DNA of 64,000 nt. Source: Stenotrophomonas tumulicola (lineage in GTDB: Bacteria > Pseudomonadota > Gammaproteobacteria > Xanthomonadales > Xanthomonadaceae). The DNA lies in the NCBI RefSeq assembly GCF_014117215.1, contig NZ_JACGXS010000001.1:682001-746000 (forward strand), read 5' to 3'. The translations under genes were made by a program, and so were the position numbers. Below the pieces are notes generated by a model, which was not told the DNA's origin, ran no database searches, and saw only the letters and a program-made list of their open reading frames with translations. Below are positions 42,856-52,032 of the stretch, piece by piece (positions within the stretch are counted from its first letter, which is position 1; each line of letters starts with the position of its first letter).

Positions 42856-44835
42856 ATGGAAGCACTGGAGCCACGATCCACCCCGGTGCGAACCCTGCGA
42901 CCTGTCTTCGCTGTTGCGTCGATCATCGTCGTGGCCTTCGCCGCCTTCGTCAGCCTGTACCCGCTGGGTGCAGGCCGCATGCTGATGCAGGCGCAGGACT
43001 GGGCATCGGCCAATGTCGGCTGGTATTACCTGCTGGCAATGACGCTGTACCTGGTGTTCGTCGTTGTCGCCGCCCTGTCGCCGTATGGCGGCATCAAGCT
43101 CGGTGCGGACCATGACGAACCGGAGTTCAGCTATCTGTCGTGGGCGGGGATGCTGTTCGCCGCCGGCATCAGCATCACCCTGTTCTTCTTCTGCGTCTCC
43201 GAACCGCTGACGCATTACCTGCAGCCACCACAGGGGGCAAGCGCGGCCGGTGAGCAGGGCGCGCGGCAGGCCATGCAGCTGCTGTTCCTGCACTGGGGCC
43301 TGCACGGCTGGGGCGTGTTCGCGCTGGCGGCCATGGCGATGGCGTACTTCGCTTACCGGCACAACCTGCCGCTGGCCTTGCGTTCGGCGTTGTATCCATT
43401 GATCGGCAACCGCATCAACGGCCCGATCGGCTATACGGTGGATGCACTGGGCATCGTCGCCACCGTGTTCGGGCTGGGCGCGGACATGGGCTTCGGCGTG
43501 CTGCATCTCAATGCGGGCCTGTCGCACCTGTTCGATGTACCGCACGCGCACTGGGTGCAGGTGACGCTGGTGGTGGTGATGATGGGCGCGGCGGTGGCCG
43601 TGGCAGTCACCGGCGTGGAGAAGGGCGTGCGCCTGATGTCCAACGTCAACATGCTGCTGGCCATCGCGCTGGTGCTGTTCATGCTGTTCGCCGGGCCAAC
43701 GCAGTACCTGCTGGGCACGCTGATGCAGAACGCGGGCGACTACCTGGGCAGCGTGGTCGGCAAGAGCTTCGACGTCTATGCCTATGGTGGGCGGCCGGGC
43801 TGGATGGGCAGCTGGACGGTGTTCTACTGGGCCTGGTGGATCGGCTGGTCGCCGTTCGTGGGGCTGTTCATCGCGCGCATTTCGCGCGGCCGCACCATCC
43901 GCCAGTTCGTGTTCGGCGTGCTGCTGATACCGCTGGGTTTCACCCTGGCGTGGTTGTCCATCTTCGGCAACAGTGCACTGGACCAGGTGCTGCACCATGG
44001 CCAGTCGCAACTGGCGCAGCTGGCCATCGATGACCCACCGACCGTGCTGTATGCCCTGCTGGACAGCTATCCGTGGAGCCGCGCGGTGATCGGGATCACC
44101 GTGCTGGTGAGCTTCGTGTTCTTCGTGACCTCGGCCGATTCCGGTGCGGTGGTGCTGTCTACCTTGTCATCGCATGGCGGGGGGCCGGAAGACGATGGCC
44201 CGCGCTGGCTGCGGGTGTTCTGGGGCACGGTCACCGCCGTGGTGACCGCAGGCCTGCTGCTGGCCGGCAACATGGATGCGTTGAAATCGGCGGTGGTGCT
44301 GGCTTCGCTGCCGTTCTCGGCGGTGCTGCTGCTGATGATGTGGGGGCTGATGCGCGCCTTCTCCGATGAGTCGCACCGGCGCCGGGCACTGCAGCACCGT
44401 GCATCGCCGTTGATCGGCGCCAGCCGCCACCACAAGGGATGGCGCCAGCGGCTTGGACGCGCGGTGAACTTCCCGGTGCGCGACCAGGTGTACCGCTTCA
44501 TGGACAGCGAAGTGAAGCCGGCGATGGAAGCGGTGGCCGAGCAGCTGCGCGGCCAGGGCTGGGAAGTGTCCACGCGCTTCGAGGCCGGTGACATGGAACT
44601 GTCGGTGGACCACGGCGAGCAGCAGGATTTCCTGTACCGGGTGATCCAGGCCGGTTACCGGGTACCGTCGTTCGCCGCGCACCAGGCGCGTACCAGCCGC
44701 TACTACCGTGCCGAGGTGCACCTGTACGAAGGCAGCCAGGATTACGACCTGGTGGATTACAGCCGCGAACAGATCATCAACGACATCATCAGCCAGTACG
44801 AGCGCCACGTGCAGTTCCTGCACCTGAGCCGCTGA
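42856..44835 (+). CDS. betT: BetT-type BCCT choline/betaine transporter
   Basis: A 659-residue BCCT carrier with 12 membrane helices. The family signature is FYWAWWIGWSPFVGLFIARI, SRGRTIRQFV. Upstream helices include LFAAGISITLFFFCVSEPLT and LHWGLHGWGVFALAAMAMAY; FFVTSADSGAVVLSTLS is the conserved TM10 region. A soluble C-terminal extension of about 140 residues (VNFPVRDQVYRFMDSEVKPA, RTSRYYRAEVHLYEGSQDYD, LVDYSREQIINDII) is the long BetT type thought to sense osmotic conditions. It imports choline with protons or sodium for betaine synthesis. No betIBA genes lie in the window. Confidence 0.92.
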   Translation: MEALEPRSTPVRTLRPVFAVASIIVVAFAAFVSLYPLGAGRMLMQAQDWASANVGWYYLLAMTLYLVFVVVAALSPYGGIKLGADHDEPEFSYLSWAGMLFAAGISITLFFFCVSEPLTHYLQPPQGASAAGEQGARQAMQLLFLHWGLHGWGVFALAAMAMAYFAYRHNLPLALRSALYPLIGNRINGPIGYTVDALGIVATVFGLGADMGFGVLHLNAGLSHLFDVPHAHWVQVTLVVVMMGAAVAVAVTGVEKGVRLMSNVNMLLAIALVLFMLFAGPTQYLLGTLMQNAGDYLGSVVGKSFDVYAYGGRPGWMGSWTVFYWAWWIGWSPFVGLFIARISRGRTIRQFVFGVLLIPLGFTLAWLSIFGNSALDQVLHHGQSQLAQLAIDDPPTVLYALLDSYPWSRAVIGITVLVSFVFFVTSADSGAVVLSTLSSHGGGPEDDGPRWLRVFWGTVTAVVTAGLLLAGNMDALKSAVVLASLPFSAVLLLMMWGLMRAFSDESHRRRALQHRASPLIGASRHHKGWRQRLGRAVNFPVRDQVYRFMDSEVKPAMEAVAEQLRGQGWEVSTRFEAGDMELSVDHGEQQDFLYRVIQAGYRVPSFAAHQARTSRYYRAEVHLYEGSQDYDLVDYSREQIINDIISQYERHVQFLHLSR

Positions 44836-44840
44836 GGGCA

Positions 44841-44865
44841 GGGACGGCGGCCATGCCGCCGTCCC
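44841..44865. terminator. Bidirectional terminator-like hairpin
   Basis: GGGACGGCGGC, loop CAT, GCCGCCGTCCC are perfect 11-bp arms. It lies between the betT stop (44835) and the stop of the convergent TonB receptor (44876). No T-tract is present. Confidence 0.6.
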
Positions 44866-44875
44866 CGTGGGGGCC

Positions 44876-47497
44876 TCAGAAGCGGTAGCGCGCACCCAGC
44901 GAGACGAACTGCCCGCGCAGGTTGTACTGGCTGATGTCGAAGCCGTTGGCGCCACCGGCCGGATCGAACGGCGGATCCTTGTCGGTCAGGTTCAGTACCG
45001 ACAGCGACAGCGTGGTGCTGGGGATGCCTTCGTAGGCCACGTACAGATCAAGCTGGTGGTAGGGCTTGATCCGGTCGCGCAGGCCCGGGTTGCTGGTGGC
45101 GGTCGCCACGCGCTGGTCGTAGCCGCTGACGTACTGCAGGCTCAGCGTGCTGTTCCAGTCGCCGGCGGCCCAGTTCAACGACGTGGTACCGCGGGTGCGC
45201 GGCAGTGCGCCGTGGCGGTTGTTGCCGGCGCCGTCATAGGGCGCCTGGCCGGCCACCAGTGGCTGCTTGAAACTGAGCAGGTGGGTCCAGCTGCCCGCCA
45301 CGGTGAAATTGCCCCAGCCGTCGGTGCGGAAGGTGCGGCTGGCCTCCAGGTCCAGGCCGGAGGTGGTCAGTTCGCCCTGGTTGGCATACTGGTTGGTGAT
45401 GATCTGGATGCGGCCCTGTGCATCGCGCTGGACGCGGTCGGGGAACAGGCCGGGGTTGTCGACGATGAACTGCGCGCTGTCCGGCTTGATCAGGTTGTCC
45501 TGTTCAATGCGGTACCAGTCCAGGCCGATGCTGCTGTCCGCATCGGGCGACCACACCGCGCCCACGTTGAGGTTGCGCGAGCGCTCGGCCTGCAGGTCCG
45601 GGTTGCCGGTACGCAGGTTGGTCACGCCGCGGGTGCCACCGGGCTGCAGCGGATCGAACGGATCGACCACCGAGCCGTAGCTGATGGTCTGCCCCGGTGC
45701 GATCTCCGGCAATGACGGTGCGCGGAATCCACGCGAGAACGAGCCGCGCAGCAGCAGGCTGTCCAGCGGCTGCCAGCGCAGTGCGAACTTCGGCGAGAAC
45801 GCATTGCCGAAGTCATCGTAATGATCGCCGCGGCCGGCCACCTGCAGTTCCAGGGTGCGGTGCAGCGGGACGCTGAATTCGGCGTAGGCGGCGCTGACCT
45901 GGCGTTCGCCGTTGACGATGTTGATCGCCGGACGCAGCTCGGTGCCGGACAGTACCTGCGCGCTGGTGCGTGCATCCAGCGACTCGCGGCGGATCTCCCC
46001 GCCCCAGGCGAAGCCGACCGCACCGGCCGGCAGCTCCCACAACGAAGTGGATGCCTTGACGTTCAGCGAATGCAGCTTGTACCAGCCCGGGCGCTTGGTC
46101 TGCAGGCGCAGTGCGTCCAGTGCCCCCGGCGTGCTGGACGGGTCGAGGAAGTCGTAGCTGCCATCGCGCAGTATCTGCTCGAATGCATAGCGGTTGATGA
46201 AGTTGTCGACGTACTCGCGCTGCTCGCTCTGCGAGGTCAGGGCGGCCACTTCCCAGTCCCAGCGCTCGCCGCTGCCGCGCACCCCCGCCAGGGCACGGTA
46301 GAACACCTGGGTGTTGTCCTTCAGGCGTGGACCGAGATCGAAGAAGCTGTACTCGAACGGCAGTGGCGTGCTGCCGGGATTGTTCGGATGGCCCACTGGC
46401 AACACGGCGGCGACGTCGGTGAGCGTGCCGGTGGCCGGATTGTAGGCGCGCAGGCCAGGGCCGACGGTCAGCGGCGCGCTGAAGACCTGGTCGGCCTTGT
46501 TGTGGCTGTACAGCACGTCGGCGAAGGCTTCGACATGGTCGCTGAAGCGGTAGGTCGCGCTCAACGAGGCCTGCAGGCGCTCGGCGCCGGGTTGCAGGGT
46601 CTTGAATGGCTGTGCGTTGAAGGCGCAGGCGTCGCCCGGCAGGGCACTGCCGAAATCGCTGTAGGGCCGCAGCACGCTGCCGTCGGGGCAGGGAGAGAAC
46701 GGTTGCGGTGCGCGTGGGTCGGCCAGCCAGTTGCCGCCGGCGGTGGACCAGCCGGCCAGCCGGCCACCGGGCTTGTCGCGGAAATCGCCGCTGCGGGTGT
46801 AGGCGCGCTGGTCCGCGTCCAGCCGATCGCGCTTGAGCAGGTCCAGCCCGAACAGCACGTTCCAGCCCTGCTGCTCGAGGTCGCCGAAGCCGGCCAGCAG
46901 GTTGGCCTTGCGTTCGTCCAGGCCGCCCTGGGTGGCGGTGCCGAGGCCGCCGCCGACTTCCAGGCCCTGGAAGTCGCGGCGCAGGATGATGTTGATGACG
47001 CCGGCGATGGCATCGGAGCCATACACGGCCGATGCCCCGTCCTTGAGCACTTCGATGCGCTCCACCGCGCTGATCGGCAGTGCGTTGAGGTCGACGAAGG
47101 TGTCCTGGGTGTTGAGGGCGAAGCCGAAGTTGGCCACGCGGTAACCGTTGACCAGCACCAGCGTGTTCTTCGGCGAAAGCCCGCGCAGGCCGATCGACGC
47201 CGAGCCGGCGGCGAAGCTGCCGGTGTACTGTTCGTCGAAACTGTTGCCGGCGTTGGCCGACAGGTTGCGCAGCACGTCGGTGAGAGTGGAGCGTCCGGTC
47301 TGTTCGATCTGTTCACGGCTGACGATCTGCACCGGATTGGGGCCGGCGGTGTCGCTGCGCTTGATGTTCGAGCCGGTCACCAACACGGTGCCGAGGGTGG
47401 TGCCGTCCTTGCCGGTCTCGGCAGTTTCAGCGGCGCTGGCGGTGCCGGCGGCAAGGGTCAGCGCAACGGCGCTGGCGAGCAGGGTGGTGCGGAGCAT
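44876..47497 (-). CDS. TonB-dependent outer-membrane receptor
   Basis: An 873-residue receptor. ATG 47497 gives the signal peptide MLRTTLLASAVALTLAAGTA. The plug domain begins LGTVLVTGSNIKRSDTAGPN, PVQIVSREQIEQTGRSTLTD, VLRNLSANAGNSF, and includes SIGLRGLSPKNTLVLVNGYR and VERIEVLKDGASAVYGSDAI, AGVINIILRRDF. The 22-strand barrel follows and ends in the outer-membrane signature FVSLGARYRF. The GSNIKR start is typical of Caulobacter/Xanthomonas receptors that lack an N-terminal signalling domain and often import carbohydrates or other nutrients. The ligand is unknown; no TonB box variant or transporter partner is nearby. An upstream ATG at 47515 is an alternative start. Confidence 0.92.
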   Translation of the reverse strand: MLRTTLLASAVALTLAAGTASAAETAETGKDGTTLGTVLVTGSNIKRSDTAGPNPVQIVSREQIEQTGRSTLTDVLRNLSANAGNSFDEQYTGSFAAGSASIGLRGLSPKNTLVLVNGYRVANFGFALNTQDTFVDLNALPISAVERIEVLKDGASAVYGSDAIAGVINIILRRDFQGLEVGGGLGTATQGGLDERKANLLAGFGDLEQQGWNVLFGLDLLKRDRLDADQRAYTRSGDFRDKPGGRLAGWSTAGGNWLADPRAPQPFSPCPDGSVLRPYSDFGSALPGDACAFNAQPFKTLQPGAERLQASLSATYRFSDHVEAFADVLYSHNKADQVFSAPLTVGPGLRAYNPATGTLTDVAAVLPVGHPNNPGSTPLPFEYSFFDLGPRLKDNTQVFYRALAGVRGSGERWDWEVAALTSQSEQREYVDNFINRYAFEQILRDGSYDFLDPSSTPGALDALRLQTKRPGWYKLHSLNVKASTSLWELPAGAVGFAWGGEIRRESLDARTSAQVLSGTELRPAINIVNGERQVSAAYAEFSVPLHRTLELQVAGRGDHYDDFGNAFSPKFALRWQPLDSLLLRGSFSRGFRAPSLPEIAPGQTISYGSVVDPFDPLQPGGTRGVTNLRTGNPDLQAERSRNLNVGAVWSPDADSSIGLDWYRIEQDNLIKPDSAQFIVDNPGLFPDRVQRDAQGRIQIITNQYANQGELTTSGLDLEASRTFRTDGWGNFTVAGSWTHLLSFKQPLVAGQAPYDGAGNNRHGALPRTRGTTSLNWAAGDWNSTLSLQYVSGYDQRVATATSNPGLRDRIKPYHQLDLYVAYEGIPSTTLSLSVLNLTDKDPPFDPAGGANGFDISQYNLRGQFVSLGARYRF

Positions 47498-47668
47498 GGA
47501 AGCGGCGATGCCCATCAGTGGAGGAAGCGCCAGTAGTGCATGCAGCCCCTGGCAGCGGCCAATGGCGATTACGCATTCAGTCATGCATAACGGTTTTTTA
47601 ATGGTGCAGGCATCCAGGCAGGAGGGTCAGGCCTGGTCTGCTGCGACCGATGGTCGCGATGCTGGAAA

Positions 47669-47716
47669 ATCGCCCATGTTGTGTTGACGTAGTGGGGAAT
47701 CCCCACTATGTTGGGG
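47669..47716 (+). promoter_or_regulatory. nrdAB promoter with paired NrdR-like boxes
   Basis: TTGACG (47684-47689) and TATGTT (47707-47712) are separated by 17 bp, a good sigma-70 promoter. Two 16-bp NrdR-like boxes overlap it: 47669-47684 (right half ATGTTGTGT) and 47701-47716 (CCCCACTATGTTGGGG). Their shared ATGTTG cores are exactly 32 bp apart, the spacing usual for tandem NrdR boxes. The spacer also holds a perfect 19-bp palindrome (47690-47708, TAGTGGGGA-A-TCCCCACTA). Confidence 0.6.
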
Positions 47717-47984
47717 CCGTCTCTCCCGGTCAGCCGCCGCCGCCGGACGATGTTGCAAACGTCCCGCGGCCTGCCCTGAAGGCTTGCCGTGTCGACGCGG
47801 CCGCCAACGTGCGGATGCAGGTCGCCCCCCACGGCCCGGATACCGGCCGCAGGCGCAGGCAGATGCCGACGACCTACGTTCCCGTGCATTGGCACACACC
47901 CGACTGCCCCGTGCGCCGGTATCACGCGCAGGGCTGCCATGGCAGCGGACGCCGACGTGCGTACGCACCTGGAGAAGCAGGACA
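47717..47984 (+). other. Long nrdA leader
   Basis: About 265 bases lie between the predicted transcription start and nrdA. No known riboswitch consensus is visible; a cobalamin riboswitch was looked for and not found. A short reading frame of 41 codons overlaps the nrdA start (listed separately). The leader is GC-rich and could fold strongly. Confidence 0.4.
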
Positions 47985-47988
47985 ATGA
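47863..47988 (+). CDS. Possible leader peptide overlapping the nrdA start
   Basis: A 41-residue reading frame from ATG 47863 ends with TGA 47986-47988, which overlaps the nrdA ATG (ATGA). The peptide is rich in His, Cys and Arg (VPVHWHTPDCPVRRYHAQGC). Its ribosome site is weak (GCAGGCGCAGGCAG). Translational coupling is possible, but this may be chance. Confidence 0.3.
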   Translation: MPTTYVPVHWHTPDCPVRRYHAQGCHGSGRRRAYAPGEAGQ

Positions 47989-50363
47989 CTGACAGTACCT
48001 TCCGCGCGGCCGAACCGGCCGGCGCTGGCGATGCCGTGCGCCGTGGTGGCGAGCGCGTGCCGACCTGGATCACCAAGGAAGCAGGCAACCGCCGCCAGCG
48101 GTTCGACGCTGCACGCCTGCAACGCAGCCTGGACCGCATCCATGCCGAGCTGCCGCTGCTGGACGTGGGCGACTATCGCCGCAGCGTGCAGGCGATGATC
48201 GAGCGCAAGCCAACGCTCAGTGCCGATGAGCTGGTAGACCTGCTGATCCGCGAGGCGGAATCGCGCGTGGACCTGGTGGCGCCGCAGTGGGAGCAGTTCG
48301 CCGCGCGGTTGTACCTGCAGCGCCTGTACAAGCGCGCCAGCCGCAACCGCTTCTACGACGCCAGCCTGAAGTACGGGTCTTACGTGGGCCTGCAGGAAAG
48401 CCTGGCCGACCGGGGCCTCTACAGCAACGACATCCTGCGCTGCTATTCCAAGGAAGAGCTGCAGCAGGCAGGGGAGATGATCGATCCGCAACGCGACACG
48501 CTGTTCGCGTACAACGGCCTGTACCTGCTGGCCACCCGCTACCTGGCCAGCGATGGATCAGGCGAGGTCTACGAGCTGCCGCAGGAACGCTGGCTGACCA
48601 TCGCGCTGTTCCTGATGCAGGCCGAAGGCGGGCAGGGCAAGGACGGGCGCGAGCGCCGCATGCAACTGGTCGGCGAGGCGTACTGGGCGCTGTCGAACCT
48701 GTACATGACCGTGGCCACGCCGACACTGGCCAATGCCGGCAAGGTCGGTGGCCAGCTGTCGAGCTGCTTCATCGACACGGTGGACGACAGCCTGCAGGGC
48801 ATCTATGACTCCAACACCGACATCGCGCGGGTATCCAAGCACGGTGGCGGTGTCGGCGCCTACATGGGCTATGTGCGCAGCAGCGGTGCGCCGATCCGCG
48901 GCGTGGCCAATTCGTCCGGCGGCGTGGTGCCGTGGATCAAGCAGCTCAACAACACGGCGGTATCGGTGGACCAGCTGGGCCAGCGCAAGGGGGCGGTGGC
49001 GGTGTACCTGGACATCTGGCATCGCGACATCGAAGCCTTCCTGGACCTGCGGCTGAACAACGGCGACCAGCGGTTGCGCGCGCATGATGTGTTCACGGCG
49101 GTGTGCGTGCCGGACCTGTTCATGGAAGCGGTGGAGCGGCGCGCGGACTGGTACCTGTTCGATCCGCACGAGGTGAAGCAGGCCAAGGGCTGGTACCTGC
49201 AGGACTTCTTCGACGAGAAGCGCGGGCAGGGCAGCTTCCGCGACCGCTATGCGGAACTGGTGGCCGACGAGCGCATCAGCCGCCGCACGGTACGTGCCAT
49301 CGACCTGTTCAAGCGGATCATGTTGAGCCAGCTGGAGACCGGCAACCCGTTCCTGTTCTATCGCGACGAGGTGAACCGGAAGAACCCGAACAAGCACTGC
49401 GGCATGGTGTATTCCAGCAACCTGTGCACGGAAATCCTGCAGAACATGAGCCCGACGCGGATGATCCAGGAGATCGTCAGCGGCGACCAGATCGTGACCA
49501 CCCGGCGTGCTGGCGACTTCGTCGTCTGCAACCTGTCTTCGATCAACCTGGGGCGGGCGATGGCGGCACCGGGCGACCTGCTGGCGGCCGACGTGCTGGA
49601 GCGGCTGATCCCGATCCAGGTGCGCATGCTGGACAACGTCATCGACCTCAATACGTTGCCGGTACCGCAGGCCACCATCACCAACCGTCGTTACCGTGCC
49701 ATCGGCCTGGGCACTTTCGGTTGGCACCACCTGCTGGCACAGCAGCAGGTCCATTGGGATGACAGCGAAGCCGAAGCACTGGCCGACCGCCTGTACGAAC
49801 GCATCAACTTCCTCACCGTGCAGGCCAGCCTGCAGCTGGCGCGCGAGAAGGGAAGCTATCCGATGTTCGCCGGCAGCGACTGGCAGACCGGTGCCTACTT
49901 CCGCGACCGCGGCTATGACAGTCCGGAATGGGACGTGCTGGCGAACGAGGTGGCACGCGACGGCCTGCGCAACGGCTGGCTGCTGGCGGTCGCCCCGAAC
50001 ATGAGCACTGCGCAGATCGCCGGGTCCACCGCGTCCATCGATCCGATCTACAGCGCGTTCTATTACGAGGAGAAGAAGGACTTCCGTCGTCCGGTGGCTG
50101 CGCCGGGGCTGTCGCTGGATACCTGGCCGTACTACGAAAAGGGTGCCTACAAGGTGGACCAGTTCGCCAGCGTGCGGCAGAACGCACGCCGCCAGCGGCA
50201 TGTCGACCAGGGCATCAGCTTCAATCTCTACGTGCCGAGCAGCATCCGTGCCAGCACCCTGCTGGAACTGCACCTGTCGGCATGGCGCGAAGGATTGAAG
50301 ACCACCTACTACGTGCGCTCCAACGACATCGACATCAGCGAATGCGAGTGGTGCTCGAGCTGA
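47985..50363 (+). CDS. nrdA: Class Ia ribonucleotide reductase large subunit
   Basis: A 792-residue NrdA from ATG 47985 (GGAGAAG upstream). An ATP-cone-like N-terminus (WITKEAGNRRQRFDAARLQR, ADELVDLLIREAESRVD) is followed by the reductase barrel. GQLSSCFIDTV provides the first redox cysteine, KHGGGVGAYMGYVRSSGAPI the substrate loop, and SSNLCTEIL the radical residues Asn479, Cys481 and Glu483. The C-terminus ends CEWCSS, the shuttle cysteine pair. It reduces ribonucleoside diphosphates to deoxy forms with NrdB. The leader carries NrdR-like boxes. Confidence 0.95.
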   Translation: MTDSTFRAAEPAGAGDAVRRGGERVPTWITKEAGNRRQRFDAARLQRSLDRIHAELPLLDVGDYRRSVQAMIERKPTLSADELVDLLIREAESRVDLVAPQWEQFAARLYLQRLYKRASRNRFYDASLKYGSYVGLQESLADRGLYSNDILRCYSKEELQQAGEMIDPQRDTLFAYNGLYLLATRYLASDGSGEVYELPQERWLTIALFLMQAEGGQGKDGRERRMQLVGEAYWALSNLYMTVATPTLANAGKVGGQLSSCFIDTVDDSLQGIYDSNTDIARVSKHGGGVGAYMGYVRSSGAPIRGVANSSGGVVPWIKQLNNTAVSVDQLGQRKGAVAVYLDIWHRDIEAFLDLRLNNGDQRLRAHDVFTAVCVPDLFMEAVERRADWYLFDPHEVKQAKGWYLQDFFDEKRGQGSFRDRYAELVADERISRRTVRAIDLFKRIMLSQLETGNPFLFYRDEVNRKNPNKHCGMVYSSNLCTEILQNMSPTRMIQEIVSGDQIVTTRRAGDFVVCNLSSINLGRAMAAPGDLLAADVLERLIPIQVRMLDNVIDLNTLPVPQATITNRRYRAIGLGTFGWHHLLAQQQVHWDDSEAEALADRLYERINFLTVQASLQLAREKGSYPMFAGSDWQTGAYFRDRGYDSPEWDVLANEVARDGLRNGWLLAVAPNMSTAQIAGSTASIDPIYSAFYYEEKKDFRRPVAAPGLSLDTWPYYEKGAYKVDQFASVRQNARRQRHVDQGISFNLYVPSSIRASTLLELHLSAWREGLKTTYYVRSNDIDISECEWCSS

Positions 50364-50366
50364 CAG

Positions 50367-50484
50367 ACCGCCGGGCATGGCCCGGCGCTACAAAGCCACA
50401 TCCGGCCCGCGGTAGCGCCGGGCCATGCCCGGCGAGCGCACCGCGCGGCGTGCATTCAAACCGCCAGGCATGGCCCGGCGCGAC
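50367..50484. repeat. Three SMAG/REP elements between nrdA and nrdB
   Basis: A reverse element (50368-50391), a forward element with GTAG at 50412-50415 (to about 50434), and a reverse variant with GTCG head (about 50462-50484) fill the 135-bp gap. The first two form a head-to-head pair that could fold as one long hairpin in the nrdAB mRNA. Confidence 0.75.
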
Positions 50485-50498
50485 AAAGGACATCCCCC

Positions 50499-51539
50499 AT
50501 GGCAACACCCCTCGATCGCATCCGCATCCTCGAACCGCGCCACCCCAACCGCAGCACCGGCATCATCAACGGGCGCACCAGCGGCATACTGAACTGGAAC
50601 GACATCCCGTATCCATCGTTCTATCGTGCCTACAAGGAACTGTCGACCAACTTCTGGATCCCCGACGAAGTGGACATGAAGCTGGACGCGCGCCAGTACG
50701 GCGAGTTGTCCGGGCGCGAGAAGAACGCCTATGACTCCATCATCGGGCTGCTGGCCACGCTGGATTCGCCGCAGACGCGCTTCATCTACAACGTCGCCGA
50801 ATACATCACCGATCCGGCGGCGCACGCCAACGCGGCGATCATCGGCCAGCAGGAAGTGATCCACAACGAGAGCTACAGCTACGTGCTGGCGTCCATCACC
50901 GACCTGCCGAACCAGAACCGCATCTTCGAGATCGCGCGTACGCACCCGACCATCGTCAAGCGCAACGCGCCGATCATGGGGTCCTACGATGACTTCCTGC
51001 GCGAGAAGACCGCCGAGACGCTGCTGAAGTCGCTGATCCAGTCCTCGATCCTGGAAGGCATCAATTTCTACTCGGGCTTCGCGTTCTTCTACAACATGGT
51101 GCGGCAGAACCGCATGAACGGTACCGGCAAGATCATCAGCTTCATCAACCGCGATGAACTGGCGCATACCAAGTTCATCAGCGAGCTGATCCGGGCCATC
51201 GTCGGCGAGAACCCTGAACTGCAGAACGATGAGCTGACCGCCTATGTGCATGCAGCCTTCGAGCACGCGATAGAACTGGAAACGCAATGGTCGGCCGAGG
51301 TGCTCGATGGCATCGACGGCATCGACGTGGACGAGATGGTGCGTTACGTGAAGTATCGCGCCAACAAGATGGCCGGGATGCTGGGCATCGAGCGCCTGTA
51401 CAGCGATGCCACCGACAACGAGATGCCCTGGATCCGTGCCTATGCGGACAATTTCACCGAGACCAAGACCGACTTCTTCGAGATGCGCAATGCAAGCTAC
51501 AAGAAGACCAACCTCGACAATGGCTTCGACGATCTCTGA
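50499..51539 (+). CDS. nrdB: Class Ia ribonucleotide reductase small subunit
   Basis: A 346-residue di-iron subunit. Metal ligands and radical site fit class Ia: Asp in LLATLDSPQTRF, Glu119 and His122 in QQEVIHNESYSYV with the radical Tyr126 four residues on, Glu in SSILEGINFYSGFAFFY, and Glu/His in INRDELAHTKF. It generates the tyrosyl radical that is passed to NrdA. It is 135 bp after nrdA with REP elements between, and overlaps the flavodoxin-like gene by 20 bp. Confidence 0.95.
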   Translation: MATPLDRIRILEPRHPNRSTGIINGRTSGILNWNDIPYPSFYRAYKELSTNFWIPDEVDMKLDARQYGELSGREKNAYDSIIGLLATLDSPQTRFIYNVAEYITDPAAHANAAIIGQQEVIHNESYSYVLASITDLPNQNRIFEIARTHPTIVKRNAPIMGSYDDFLREKTAETLLKSLIQSSILEGINFYSGFAFFYNMVRQNRMNGTGKIISFINRDELAHTKFISELIRAIVGENPELQNDELTAYVHAAFEHAIELETQWSAEVLDGIDGIDVDEMVRYVKYRANKMAGMLGIERLYSDATDNEMPWIRAYADNFTETKTDFFEMRNASYKKTNLDNGFDDL

Positions 51540-52032
51540 TGCCGCCCCGGCGCTGGACATCCTCATCGTGGTCGCCTCGCTCAGTGGCAATACCCGCGAG
51601 CTGGGGCGGATGATCGCCGGCCGCTGCAGGCAGGCTGGCCATGCGGTGCACTGGCAGGAGGCTGACGAGGCCGATGCGGTGCCGCCATTGCAGGCCGACG
51701 CGGCCGACCTGCTGTTGCTGGGCAGCTGGACCGACAACGGCGGGCGCACGCCGGCGGAAATGAAGGCATGGGTCGCCAGGCTGGCTGGAAGCGGCCATCA
51801 GCCGCTCCACGTGGCGGTGTTCGGCACCGGGGAAACGCAGTGGGGTGCCGAGTATTACGGCGGCGCGGTGCACCGGCTGCGGCGCTACTTCCACAGCCCG
51901 CATCCGCCGCTGCTGATCGAACAGATGCCGCATGGCGATGCGCATGCCACGGCCATCGCCGCATGGACCGACGCGGTCCTGGACAACCATGGGAACCAGA
52001 TGCATGCAGATCATCGACGTCACCACGCCTGA
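51520..52032 (+). CDS. Flavodoxin-like protein of the nrd operon
   Basis: A 170-residue flavodoxin fold beginning at ATG 51520 (MASTISDAAPALDILIVVAS), 20 bp inside nrdB. The FMN phosphate loop is SLSGNTREL; LLLLGSWTDNGGRTP and VAVFGTGETQWGAEYYGGAV match the 50s and 90s loops that contact the flavin. It could be an electron donor for reactivation of the NrdB di-iron or tyrosyl site, the part played by YfaE ferredoxin in E. coli or NrdI in class Ib. That is inferred from position and fold. Confidence 0.82.
   Translation: MASTISDAAPALDILIVVASLSGNTRELGRMIAGRCRQAGHAVHWQEADEADAVPPLQADAADLLLLGSWTDNGGRTPAEMKAWVARLAGSGHQPLHVAVFGTGETQWGAEYYGGAVHRLRRYFHSPHPPLLIEQMPHGDAHATAIAAWTDAVLDNHGNQMHADHRRHHA

Noticed and set aside
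47717..47984. Cobalamin riboswitch upstream of nrdA
   Set aside because: The leader is long enough, but the B12-box type sequence and the other conserved segments are missing.
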